Positions 1 to 6,733 of a DNA stretch of 9,202 bases are shown here, in pieces. The stretch's first letter is position 1. Every line of letters begins with the position of its first letter. Both the position numbers and the translations under genes were made by a program. Under the pieces are notes generated by a model. That model worked only from the letters and a program-made list of their open reading frames with translations, ran no database searches and had not been told where the DNA came from. This DNA comes from Nitrospirota bacterium (GTDB taxonomy: Bacteria > Nitrospinota_A > UBA7883 > JACRGQ01): contig JAJRYM010000178.1 in assembly GCA_024275775.1 (NCBI GenBank), positions 1 to 9,202 of the forward strand, read 5' to 3'.

Positions 1-627
1 CAGCCTGTCTATAACAACATCTATCGAATGCTTGAAATATTTTTTGAGGATTATATCTTCGTCGAGGCTCCGCAGTGCGCCGTCTATCCGCGCCCGCACG
101 AACCCTTTTGCGCGAAGCGTTTCAAGCTCCTTTTTGTATTCGCCCTTCCTGTCCCGCACGACCGGCGCGAGAACATGGATGCGGGTTCCTTCATCGAGCA
201 TCATCAGCCGATCGACTATCTGCGAAACCGTTTGCGATTCTATCTTCCGCCCGCATTCGTAGCAGTACACCGTGCCGACCCGCGCGAACAGAACCCGCAG
301 GTAATCGTATATCTCCGTAACGGTGCCTACGGTGCTCCGAGGGTTTCGGCTGGTGGTTTTCTGCTCTATGGATATGGCGGGCGAAAGCCCTTCTATGAGG
401 TCCACGTCCGGTTTTTCCATCTGTTCCAGAAACTGCCTCGCGTAGGCGGAAAGCGATTCCACATACCGCCTCTGCCCCTCGGCGTAGATGGTATCGAACG
501 CGAGCGACGATTTGCCCGACCCCGATATGCCGGTGAAAACTATAAGTTTGTCGCGCGGGAGTTCAAGATCGACATTCTTCAGGTTATGCTCGCGCGCGCC
601 CTTTATAACTATCCGACCACGTTTCAT
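1..627 (-). CDS. uvrA: Excinuclease ABC subunit A, N-terminal part (cut by left window edge)
   Basis: UvrA is the damage-recognising ATPase of nucleotide excision repair; with UvrB it scans DNA in the cytoplasm and loads UvrB at lesions. I translated 209 codons from the ATG at 625-627 to the window edge; the frame is open throughout. The first ATP-binding site is clear: the Walker A motif GISGSGKSS is at residues 33-41 (K39), followed by the UvrA-typical YAEGQRRYVESLSAYARQF (48-66) and SIEQKTTSRNPRSTVGT (86-102). A CxxC pair (C122, C125) begins the inserted region before the UvrB-binding part, and the fragment ends in HSIDVVIDRL (200-209), also typical. The family is normally over 900 residues, so about three quarters lies outside the window. 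It begins 41 bp after the uppP stop. The leader is T-rich and has no strong Shine-Dalgarno; the start is chosen because the family N-terminus (KGAREHNLKN) begins just after it. Confidence 0.97.
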   Translation of the reverse strand, partial: MKRGRIVIKGAREHNLKNVDLELPRDKLIVFTGISGSGKSSLAFDTIYAEGQRRYVESLSAYARQFLEQMEKPDVDLIEGLSPAISIEQKTTSRNPRSTVGTVTEIYDYLRVLFARVGTVYCYECGRKIESQTVSQIVDRLMMLDEGTRIHVLAPVVRDRKGEYKKELETLRAKGFVRARIDGALRSLDEDIILKKYFKHSIDVVIDRL

Positions 628-668
628 AATTATTTACCGTACCCAAAAAAATCGAAAAAGCCGAAGCG

Positions 669-1502
669 TTACCGGAAAATGAAACTCCCGGCTATCGCCA
701 GAAGTCCCAGCGCCCAGACGTACCAGCTGAACCATACCAGTTTCCCTCTTTTCACGATGTTAATCAGCCAGATAAGCGCGGCGACTCCCACCACGAACGA
801 TACTGCCATACCGACCGCCTGCGCCGGCATTTCTGCAGGCATTATCGCGGTATGCCTCAGTTTCAGCATAAGCGCGCCGAGGATAGCCGGTATCGAAAGC
901 AGAAACGAGAACCGGGCGGCCGACTCCCGTTTTATGCCGAGGAAAAGAGCTGTGACGATGGTAATGCCGGAGCGGGAGATTCCCGGCGTGATGGCGAACC
1001 CCTGCACAATGCCGATGATAAGCGCGTCTCGCACAGTCATGTCGGTTTCATCCCTGTCCGAATCGCGCAGACCTTTTGTGGCGAACAGCATTCCGCCGGT
1101 GATGAAAAGTATAAAGCCGGTGACGAGGAGCATCACGCCGACGGCAAGAGTCGAGCCGAAGAGTTTTTCAAACGGATGCTCAAGCGTAAGGCCGATTATC
1201 GCCGTCGGGATATTGGCCAGTATTATCATAAGCGCCGTTTTCGCCTGCGGGAACCGCTTGAAATCACGAAAACCGCCGGGAATGGCGCGCCACGTATCGG
1301 CCAGTATCCGCGCTATCTCGGTGCGGTAAACTACAAAAACCGCCGCCACTGTGCCGACATGCATAAGAACATCGAAAAAAACCATCGGCTCATTAAGACC
1401 GAGCAGAGACTGCATAAGCACAAGATGGCCGGAACTGCTCACCGGCAGAAACTCCGTAAGCCCCTGCACCGCGCCGAGAATTATCGATTCAATATAGGAC
1501 AT
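669..1502 (-). CDS. uppP: Undecaprenyl-diphosphatase (UppP/BacA family)
   Basis: An integral membrane phosphatase that converts undecaprenyl diphosphate to the monophosphate, recycling the C55 carrier used for peptidoglycan and O-antigen export; overexpression in this family gives bacitracin resistance. The protein has 277 residues, the normal family length. Both family signatures are visible: the N-terminal EFLPVSSSGH block (17-26) with Q13, E17 and H26 in the (E/Q)xxxE-plus-His arrangement, and PGISRSG at 173-179 with R177. Several hydrophobic segments follow (roughly 88-106, 118-138, 198-213, 228-250 and 257-274), fitting a polytopic membrane protein with re-entrant loops. The ATG at 1500-1502 shares its A with the lpxB TGA stop (TGATG), so translation is probably coupled. 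A GGAAG stretch about 8 nt upstream, inside lpxB, can serve as ribosome binding site. It ends in TAA at 669-671. Confidence in the family is very high. Confidence 0.97.
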   Translation of the reverse strand: MSYIESIILGAVQGLTEFLPVSSSGHLVLMQSLLGLNEPMVFFDVLMHVGTVAAVFVVYRTEIARILADTWRAIPGGFRDFKRFPQAKTALMIILANIPTAIIGLTLEHPFEKLFGSTLAVGVMLLVTGFILFITGGMLFATKGLRDSDRDETDMTVRDALIIGIVQGFAITPGISRSGITIVTALFLGIKRESAARFSFLLSIPAILGALMLKLRHTAIMPAEMPAQAVGMAVSFVVGVAALIWLINIVKRGKLVWFSWYVWALGLLAIAGSFIFR

Positions 1503-2650
1503 CAGCCGTTCTTCCCGGCACGCAGAGTTTTAATCCGTTCGACGATATATTCAGCCGCGTTGCCGGCGGCTCCTTTCTCACCGCATTGACGGCGGACGTC
1601 CGCAAGCTCTTCCTTTTTTCGTTTAAGCAGTTCGTCATCGCCGATAAGCGCCAGAGCTTCGCCCGCCACAGCCTCCGGCCGGAACGCGTGCTGAAGATAC
1701 TCGGTGGCTATCTCCTTGCCTGCGATAAGGTTCGGCAGGCCGGCAAGTTTTACGTGCGCTAAAAGTTTCGCGAACCAATAGGAAAGGAAAGAGGCGCGGT
1801 AAACGATTATCATCGGAACGCCTATCAGGGCCGCTTCGAGGGTTGACGTGCCGGATTTCGTTATCAGCATGTCGCTCGCGGCCATAACGTCGTGCGACCT
1901 GCCTCTCACTATGTTTATAAACTCTCTTTGCCCCACCTGTTCGCGTACGCGGCTGATATCCAGACCGCGCGCAATCGGCATAACGAACCCGACGTCGCGC
2001 CTGCGGGTATATACGATGTCGGCCGTTTCGATAAGGCGGGGCAGGATATGCGTTATCTCGGCATTTCTGCTTCCCGGCAGAAGGCCTACAAGTTTTTTAG
2101 AAGAGTCCGGCATGAATTCCCGGCGGAGACCGTCCCTGTCGTCAGGCGGGTTTATCTCCTCAATCATGGGATGGCCGACGAACCTGACGTTCACGTTATG
2201 TTTGCGGTAAAACTCCTCCTCGAACGGCAGGATAACCAGCATCGTATCGGCCCACTGCCGGACGGAGTTGACGCGGTAGGTGCGCCAGCTCCACAACTGC
2301 GGGCAGACGTAATAAAAAACCGGGATGCCGGCTTCGTGCGCCGCTTTGCCGATTCGGAAATTAAGCTCCGGCGCGTCTATGAGGATTACGGCGTCGTAAC
2401 CGCCTTCCCTAATAATATTTTTCAGCCCGTCGATAACGCTTTTGAAATATGCAATTTTCCTGAGAATATCCACGAGGCCTATCGCCGCCAAATCCCGGCA
2501 ATGATAAAGAAGGCGCAGTCCTTCCTTCATCATGCGGTCTCCGCCGAGGCCGGTGAACTCCGCATCGGGATGCAGTTTTTTGATTTCTTTTATCAGGCGC
2601 GCGCCGTATATCTCGCCCGATTCCTCGCCGGCGGCGATAAAAAACTTCAT
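1502..2650 (-). CDS. lpxB: Lipid-A-disaccharide synthase
   Basis: A GT19-family glycosyltransferase, peripheral on the inner face of the cytoplasmic membrane, that joins UDP-2,3-diacylglucosamine and lipid X into the lipid A disaccharide. At 382 residues it has the usual length. Visible family blocks in order: AGEESGEIYGA (7-17), GLGGDRM (34-40), IDAPELNFRIGK (91-102), YYVCPQLWSWR (113-123), FVGHP (157-161), LLPGSR (190-195), ITKSGTSTLE (263-272) and GLPNLIAGKE (304-313). E10 replaces the Ala of the more usual GEASGD, and E13 replaces its Asp; both look conservative for diverse LpxB proteins. The ATG at 2648-2650 places the first strand (KFFIAAGE) at the correct distance, although the ribosome binding site is weak. 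It lies 81 bp after the TatD-radical SAM gene and is coupled to uppP. The other lipid A genes (lpxD, fabZ, lpxA) that often flank lpxB are absent from this window. Its presence implies an outer membrane with lipid A. Confidence 0.97.
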   Translation of the reverse strand: MKFFIAAGEESGEIYGARLIKEIKKLHPDAEFTGLGGDRMMKEGLRLLYHCRDLAAIGLVDILRKIAYFKSVIDGLKNIIREGGYDAVILIDAPELNFRIGKAAHEAGIPVFYYVCPQLWSWRTYRVNSVRQWADTMLVILPFEEEFYRKHNVNVRFVGHPMIEEINPPDDRDGLRREFMPDSSKKLVGLLPGSRNAEITHILPRLIETADIVYTRRRDVGFVMPIARGLDISRVREQVGQREFINIVRGRSHDVMAASDMLITKSGTSTLEAALIGVPMIIVYRASFLSYWFAKLLAHVKLAGLPNLIAGKEIATEYLQHAFRPEAVAGEALALIGDDELLKRKKEELADVRRQCGEKGAAGNAAEYIVERIKTLRAGKNG

Positions 2651-2715
2651 CGCCCGCTTTTCAATATAACGCTGAATCGAATCATATCCGGTTTATTCTA
2701 ATCACCAGCGGCCAG

Positions 2716-2730
2716 GTTTTTCGCAAAAAC
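2716..2730 (-). repeat. Short perfect inverted repeat just after the TatD-radical SAM stop
   Basis: On the minus strand GTTTTT-GCG-AAAAAC, a 6-bp stem with a 3-nt loop, starts one base after the TGA stop. It is A/T-rich and no U-tract follows, so it is not a standard intrinsic terminator. It could act as a small 3' hairpin or have arisen by chance. The rest of the 81-bp gap before lpxB contains nothing else I can support. Confidence 0.3.
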
Positions 2731-2731
2731 T

Positions 2732-4132
2732 TCAGCCGACCATGTCGTAGGCGCGCAGGCGAAATTTCACGCCGAGCCGTTCGGCAAGTTTTTCGGTGGC
2801 CGGAATATCAACCCCTTCGGGCAGATCGACTGCCGTAGCCTGCACCTCGAAAACATCCCGGCACCGTTTGATGAAATCCAGCATGGCGGGGAAACCGTTT
2901 TCCGGGTCGGCCGGCCGGCAGATGCGATTGTAGCTCTCCTTGTCCGGCGCGTTAAGCGAAACCGAAATCACATCCACCAGCCCTTCCAGTTCCGGCACGA
3001 TATCCCTGCCGTTGATAAGACTGCCATGCCCGTTCGTGTTAAGCCGAACTTTCAGGCCTCTTTGCTTCGCTGACGCCGCGACCTTCTTTATCACTTTCAT
3101 TCTCATTGTCGGTTCGCCGAACCCGCAAAATACAAGCTCATCCGGGCGGGCGTCGCCGATTGCCGAGAGGATTTCTTCCGCCGTCGGGTCGCGCTCCACG
3201 CCGAGGTAATGCCCCTGCACGAAAGGAGAATCGACGCGGGAGCAAAACGTGCAGAGGTTGGAACAGTTTCTCGTTACGTTTATGTAAAGGGATTTTCGTA
3301 TCCAGTAGATTATTTCGGCCTGCTCCGGCTCCTCTTTCAGGAAAAGCGCGCGGTAATTGGCGGCTGTGCCTCTGGCAATATCCTCCACGGTTACGCCCCT
3401 CACTTCGGCCAGCAGTTTCGCGGTCTCTTGAATGAAAAGCGGTTCGTTTCTCTTTCCCCGCATCGGCTGTGGCGCGAGATAGGGGCAATCGGTTTCGATA
3501 AGAAGTTTTTCTGCCGGCACCACTTTAGCCGCCTCCCGCAATCTGCCGGCGGTTTTATAAGTTACGTTGCCGGCGAACGATATGTAAAAACCGAGCTCAA
3601 GCCCTCTCCTTGCTTCGTCCGCCCCTTCAGAAAAGCAGTGCAGAACACCGCCGATATCAGGATCGAAATTTTCTCTGAAAATCGGAAGGATATCGTCAAA
3701 AGCGTCCCTGCAATGGATGATTACCGGCTTGCCAGAATCTCTGGAAATTTTCAGATGCTCGACAAGAATTTTCTTCTGAGCCTCTTTCGGCGAGCGGTTA
3801 CGGAAATAGTCCAGCCCGGTTTCGCCTATGGCGACAACGTTTTCATCCTCTGCCATCCCCCGTATGCGGGAGAGCGCGTCGTCCGAAACCGATTCCGCAT
3901 CGTGCGGGTGCACTCCTGCGGACGCTTTCATGTGGGGATATGTGCGGGCAAGCTCGATACCCCTTTCTGCGGACGGGAGATCGAACGCCACGTTGAGAAC
4001 CTGAAACCGCTCTTCGGCCAGTTTTTCGGCTACTTCCGATATATCGCCGTCGAAATTCGGATGATTAAGGTGGGCGTGCGAATCAGCCCAGCCTCTTTTC
4101 CCGGCTTTTTCATGTTTTGCTTCCATTTTCAA
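2732..4132 (-). CDS. TatD-family metal-dependent hydrolase fused to a C-terminal radical SAM domain
   Basis: A 466-residue two-domain protein. Residues about 14-264 are a TatD-type amidohydrolase-fold nuclease: metal ligands DSHAHL (D17, H19, H21), GETGLDY (E104), IIHCRDA (H140), LHCFSEG (H165) and ETDCPYLAP (D215) are all present, so it should be active. After a short linker, residues about 281-466 form a small radical SAM domain: CxxxCxxC at C290, C294 and C297 for the 4Fe-4S cluster, GFGEPTMR (337-344) as the SAM-binding GGEP-like motif, and a strand with NTNGHG (365-370). No SPASM or other extra cysteine cluster follows. From memory, small radical SAM proteins adjacent to or fused with TatD are a recognised family (TIGR04038, TatD family-associated); the substrate is unknown to me. 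The start is probably the TTG at 4130-4132, 7 nt after AAAGGGG; the ATG two codons later is the alternative. It sits between purA (54 bp) and lpxB (81 bp). Confidence 0.93.
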   Translation of the reverse strand: MKMEAKHEKAGKRGWADSHAHLNHPNFDGDISEVAEKLAEERFQVLNVAFDLPSAERGIELARTYPHMKASAGVHPHDAESVSDDALSRIRGMAEDENVVAIGETGLDYFRNRSPKEAQKKILVEHLKISRDSGKPVIIHCRDAFDDILPIFRENFDPDIGGVLHCFSEGADEARRGLELGFYISFAGNVTYKTAGRLREAAKVVPAEKLLIETDCPYLAPQPMRGKRNEPLFIQETAKLLAEVRGVTVEDIARGTAANYRALFLKEEPEQAEIIYWIRKSLYINVTRNCSNLCTFCSRVDSPFVQGHYLGVERDPTAEEILSAIGDARPDELVFCGFGEPTMRMKVIKKVAASAKQRGLKVRLNTNGHGSLINGRDIVPELEGLVDVISVSLNAPDKESYNRICRPADPENGFPAMLDFIKRCRDVFEVQATAVDLPEGVDIPATEKLAERLGVKFRLRAYDMVG

Positions 4133-4139
4133 ATAGTAT

Positions 4140-4146
4140 CCCCTTT
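4140..4146 (-). promoter_or_regulatory. Ribosome binding site that favours a TTG start for the TatD-radical SAM gene
   Basis: On the minus strand AAAGGGG ends 7 nt before the TTG at 4130-4132 and 13 nt before the ATG at 4124-4126. The usual spacing of about 5-9 nt favours TTG. The two starts differ by only two residues (M-K), so the protein is essentially unaffected. This is an inference from spacing alone. Confidence 0.55.
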
Positions 4147-4186
4147 GGGCTTTCGCAACAATAACGGTTAGCGGAAAGGAGCCGGT

Positions 4187-5461
4187 TTAAAGCCGGATAA
4201 CGGCTTCGCGGCCGGGGCCGGTAGAGACGATTGTGATAGGAGCGCCTACCGATTTCTCCAGAAACTGCACATACTGCCGGGCGCGCTTGGGAAGGTCTTC
4301 CGGTTTCTGTGCGCCGGCGGTCGGTTCGTCCCAGCCGTCGAACTCCCAGTAAACCGGACGGGCGCGTTCCAGAATGGAAATATCGTCCGAAATTCTGTCT
4401 ATTTTCCGGCCGTCCACTTCGTACCCGACGCAGACTTTTATAACATCCAGCCTGTCCAGCACATCAAGCTTGGTGAGCACAATCTCATCAATTCCGTTTA
4501 TCTCCACGGCGTACCGCGCCACGACGGTATCGAACCACCCGCATCTTCTGGCCCTGCCGGTGGTGGCGCCGTATTCGTTGCCTTCTTCCTGAATAAGAGC
4601 GCCGGTTTCATCCTTCAGCTCGGTGGGGAAAGGCCCTTCGCCGACTCTCGTGGTGTAAGCTTTCGCTACTCCTATAACTTTGTCTACCTTTCGGGGCGAT
4701 ATGCCGAGGCCGGTGCAAGCCCCTCCCGAAATAGTGTTGGACGAGGTTACGAAAGGATACGAGCCGTAATCTATATCGAGCATGGTTCCCTGCGCCCCTT
4801 CGCACAGGATTTCCTTCCCTTCGATGATGGCGTCCCGCAGGAGCGACCGGGTGTCGCCGATATACGGAAGGATGCCGGGTGCGACCCTGTTGAGATATTC
4901 CATAACCTGCTCCACCGAGTGGGAACCGCTTTCGTAGAATTTTTCGAACAGGCAGTTTTTCGTCTCAAGCAGGGCGGTTACGGCGGCCGTAAGTTTGGCG
5001 GTATCGTTGAAATAAAAAAACGGTATCCCCAGGCGGGCGGTCTTATCCGAATACGTTGGGCCGATTCCTTTGCCGGTCGTTCCTATTTTCTGTTGGGACG
5101 ATTTATTTTCGTTGGCGGCGTCCTGAATCTTGTGAACAGGCAGAATGCAGTGAGCGCGCGGCGATATGATGAGCCTGCCCTCGACATCTATTCCGCCTTT
5201 TTTCACCTCTTCCAGCTCCGTCATAAGAGCTTCAGGGTCCACCACCACGCCGGAGCCGATAACGCAGATTTTACCCTCGCGCAGTATGCCGGAAGGAATA
5301 AGATGGAGAACGAATTTCTTCCCGTCTATCACCACCGTGTGCCCGGCGTTGGCTCCGCCCTGATAGCGGGCGACTATATCCTTATCCTCGGAAAGAAGGT
5401 CCACAACCTTCCCTTTCCCTTCATCTCCCCACTGCATTCCCACAAGAACCGTTACAGGCAT
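4187..5461 (-). CDS. purA: Adenylosuccinate synthetase
   Basis: Cytoplasmic GTP-dependent enzyme that joins IMP and aspartate to form adenylosuccinate, the first committed step from IMP to AMP. The protein is 424 residues, the standard bacterial length. The family motifs are all intact: the N-terminal GMQWGDEGKGK (8-18) with catalytic D13, H41 in GGANAGHT, GTTGKGIGP (127-135) for IMP binding, EGAQGTMLDID (221-231) followed by GSYPFVTSSN (233-242), TTGRARRCGWFD (300-311) with the arginines that contact IMP, the guanine-binding TKLDVLD (330-336), and STGPGR (413-418). The ATG at 5459-5461 is supported by an AAGGAG ribosome binding site 9 nt upstream that spans the end of hisZ, leaving 6 nt between the genes. 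A hisZ-purA neighbourhood is known in various proteobacteria. The stop is TAA at 4187-4189. Confidence 0.98.
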   Translation of the reverse strand: MPVTVLVGMQWGDEGKGKVVDLLSEDKDIVARYQGGANAGHTVVIDGKKFVLHLIPSGILREGKICVIGSGVVVDPEALMTELEEVKKGGIDVEGRLIISPRAHCILPVHKIQDAANENKSSQQKIGTTGKGIGPTYSDKTARLGIPFFYFNDTAKLTAAVTALLETKNCLFEKFYESGSHSVEQVMEYLNRVAPGILPYIGDTRSLLRDAIIEGKEILCEGAQGTMLDIDYGSYPFVTSSNTISGGACTGLGISPRKVDKVIGVAKAYTTRVGEGPFPTELKDETGALIQEEGNEYGATTGRARRCGWFDTVVARYAVEINGIDEIVLTKLDVLDRLDVIKVCVGYEVDGRKIDRISDDISILERARPVYWEFDGWDEPTAGAQKPEDLPKRARQYVQFLEKSVGAPITIVSTGPGREAVIRL

Positions 5462-5467
5462 TTTCCG

Positions 5468-6733
5468 CTACTCCTTCCCGCCCGAAAACCAGGCGTTGAT
5501 GAAATCGCCGAGACCGCAGGCTACGATTTCGCCGGTTTCTGTCTTAATCCAGTCGTAGCCTTGCCCGTCCGGCTCTTCAATAAGAATGTTGGGGATATTC
5601 ATTTTTTCGGCGTAACTTTTCGCTTCCTCCGCCGTCATCGGCGCGAACGGCACGTTTACCATCAGCCCCGCCTCGCGAAGTTTTTCGGCGGTTTGGGGAG
5701 CGTCGTCTTGCGCGCCGACAAGCAGAATGTCCGAGCCGCGCCATACGGGCGGGCTGTCGGTTTGACGGACAGCCTCAATCATGTTGTCTATATCGAAAGC
5801 GAACCCCACGGCCGGCAGGTCGGGCTTGAATCTTTTCACAAGATTGTCGTACCGGCCGCCGGTGCCGAGAGTGGAGCCGGATGCCGAAAAAAGTTCCATG
5901 TTAACGCCGGTGTAATATCCGAAACCCCGCGTTTCCGCGAGGTCTATCGACACTTTCTCTTCAAGGCCCGCTTCGCAGAGAGAGCTGTAAATCGTTTTCA
6001 GGTTTTCAAGCGCGCGCCTGCTTTCCTCATTTCTGCAGATAGCTTCCGCCTTCGCAAAGACTTCTTCCCCTCCGTAAAGTTCCGTCAGGGTCATAAACCC
6101 ATCGGCCTCATCCGGCGGGATTTCCGCTTTATCCAGAATTGCTTTTATGGCCGGTTTTTCCTTTTTACCGAGAGCCTTCTTGATTGTTTGGCGGTCGGTA
6201 TCATCAAACCGCTCGAAGAAAGAGCCGAGGAAGCCGGCATGGCCGAGCGAAATGGAATATTCGCTCAACCCAACCGCGCCAAGCGCCGAAACGAGGCTCA
6301 ATAAAACCTCGATGTCCGCCTCCACGCCGGCGTGGCCGACAATTTCAATTCCGCTCTGGTTAACCATGTACTGCTCGCCCTTGCCGGTGCGCGCCCTTCT
6401 GAAAACCGAGCCTGTGTAGCAAAGGCGCAAAGGAAGCGGCCTTTGGGCAAGATGCGTGGCGGCTGAGCGCGCCACTTGGGATGTTATATCCGCGCGAAGG
6501 ACTATGATGCGGCCGGAATCTGTCTCGGTGAACCTGATGATGCGGTTGCGCTCGTCCTGGCTTAAACCGATTATCGCCGATTCGTAATACTCGAACGGCG
6601 GGGTTACGATTTCCTGAAATCCGCGCGAACGGAAAACCGCGTGGAGCGTCTGTTCCAGAAACCGTTTATGCGCCGCCTCTTCGAACTGGTAGGTTCTCGT
6701 TCCCTGCGGTATTGCGGTCGGGTTTGGTTTCAC
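5468..6733 (-). CDS. hisZ: ATP phosphoribosyltransferase regulatory subunit (HisZ)
   Basis: A histidyl-tRNA synthetase-like protein that forms a hetero-octamer with short-form HisG, which lacks its own regulatory domain, and is required for its activity and histidine feedback. The class II synthetase core covers about residues 5-325: the N-terminal IPQGTRTYQFEEA (8-20), motif 2-like FTETDSGRIIVLRADITSQVAR (68-89) with RADIT where true HisRS has RPEGT, VFRRARTGKGE (110-120), the histidine-pocket-like RGFGYYTG (269-276) and GTGGRYDNL (290-298). Residues about 335-405 form an additional alpha/beta domain (DILLVGAQDDAPQTAEKLRE onward) resembling the HisRS anticodon-binding domain, so at 421 residues this is at the long end of the family. 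The GTG start at 6731-6733 overlaps the serA stop as GTGA, implying translational coupling; no ATG occurs nearby. hisG is not in the window. A true HisRS is the alternative, made less likely by the RADIT sequence and the purA context. Confidence 0.92.
   Translation of the reverse strand: MKPNPTAIPQGTRTYQFEEAAHKRFLEQTLHAVFRSRGFQEIVTPPFEYYESAIIGLSQDERNRIIRFTETDSGRIIVLRADITSQVARSAATHLAQRPLPLRLCYTGSVFRRARTGKGEQYMVNQSGIEIVGHAGVEADIEVLLSLVSALGAVGLSEYSISLGHAGFLGSFFERFDDTDRQTIKKALGKKEKPAIKAILDKAEIPPDEADGFMTLTELYGGEEVFAKAEAICRNEESRRALENLKTIYSSLCEAGLEEKVSIDLAETRGFGYYTGVNMELFSASGSTLGTGGRYDNLVKRFKPDLPAVGFAFDIDNMIEAVRQTDSPPVWRGSDILLVGAQDDAPQTAEKLREAGLMVNVPFAPMTAEEAKSYAEKMNIPNILIEEPDGQGYDWIKTETGEIVACGLGDFINAWFSGGKE
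5471..5476 (-). promoter_or_regulatory. Strong Shine-Dalgarno for purA within the hisZ 3' end
   Basis: The minus strand reads AAGGAG ending 9 nt before the purA ATG, and the hisZ TAG stop follows it directly. Ribosomes finishing hisZ therefore cover the purA start site, which fits coupled or reinitiated translation. It is the best ribosome binding site in the window. Confidence 0.75.

Noticed and set aside
628..668. Possible intrinsic terminator between uppP and uvrA (minus-strand T-tracts at 645-651 and 655-659)
   Set aside because: The T-runs are real, but I find no GC-rich stem longer than about 4-5 bp directly before them. A hairpin with a 27-nt loop is the best available, so it is not called.
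2695..2726. Candidate sigma-70 promoter before lpxB (TTGCGA ... TAGAAT on the minus strand)
   Set aside because: The -10-like hexamer is good, but the spacer to the -35-like hexamer is 20 nt and the -35 overlaps the inverted repeat, so the match is too poor to annotate.
4182..4196. CCGG-TTTAAAG-CCGG hairpin at the end of purA
   Set aside because: The stem is only 4 bp, it overlaps the purA stop codon and no T-tract follows; probably chance.
4919..6304. 461-codon open frame on the plus strand
   Set aside because: It lies antisense across purA and hisZ, both of which are intact and carry full family motifs. Its translation shows no recognisable domain and it has no upstream context; it is an antisense shadow of GC-rich codon use. 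The same applies to plus-strand frames at 28-1329, 852-1589, 1892-2701 and 3209-4171.
5468..6733. Histidyl-tRNA synthetase (hisS) as the identity of this gene
   Set aside because: The motif after the motif 2 strand reads RADIT, typical of HisZ, instead of RPEGT of true HisRS, and the gene neighbours purA. HisZ is preferred.
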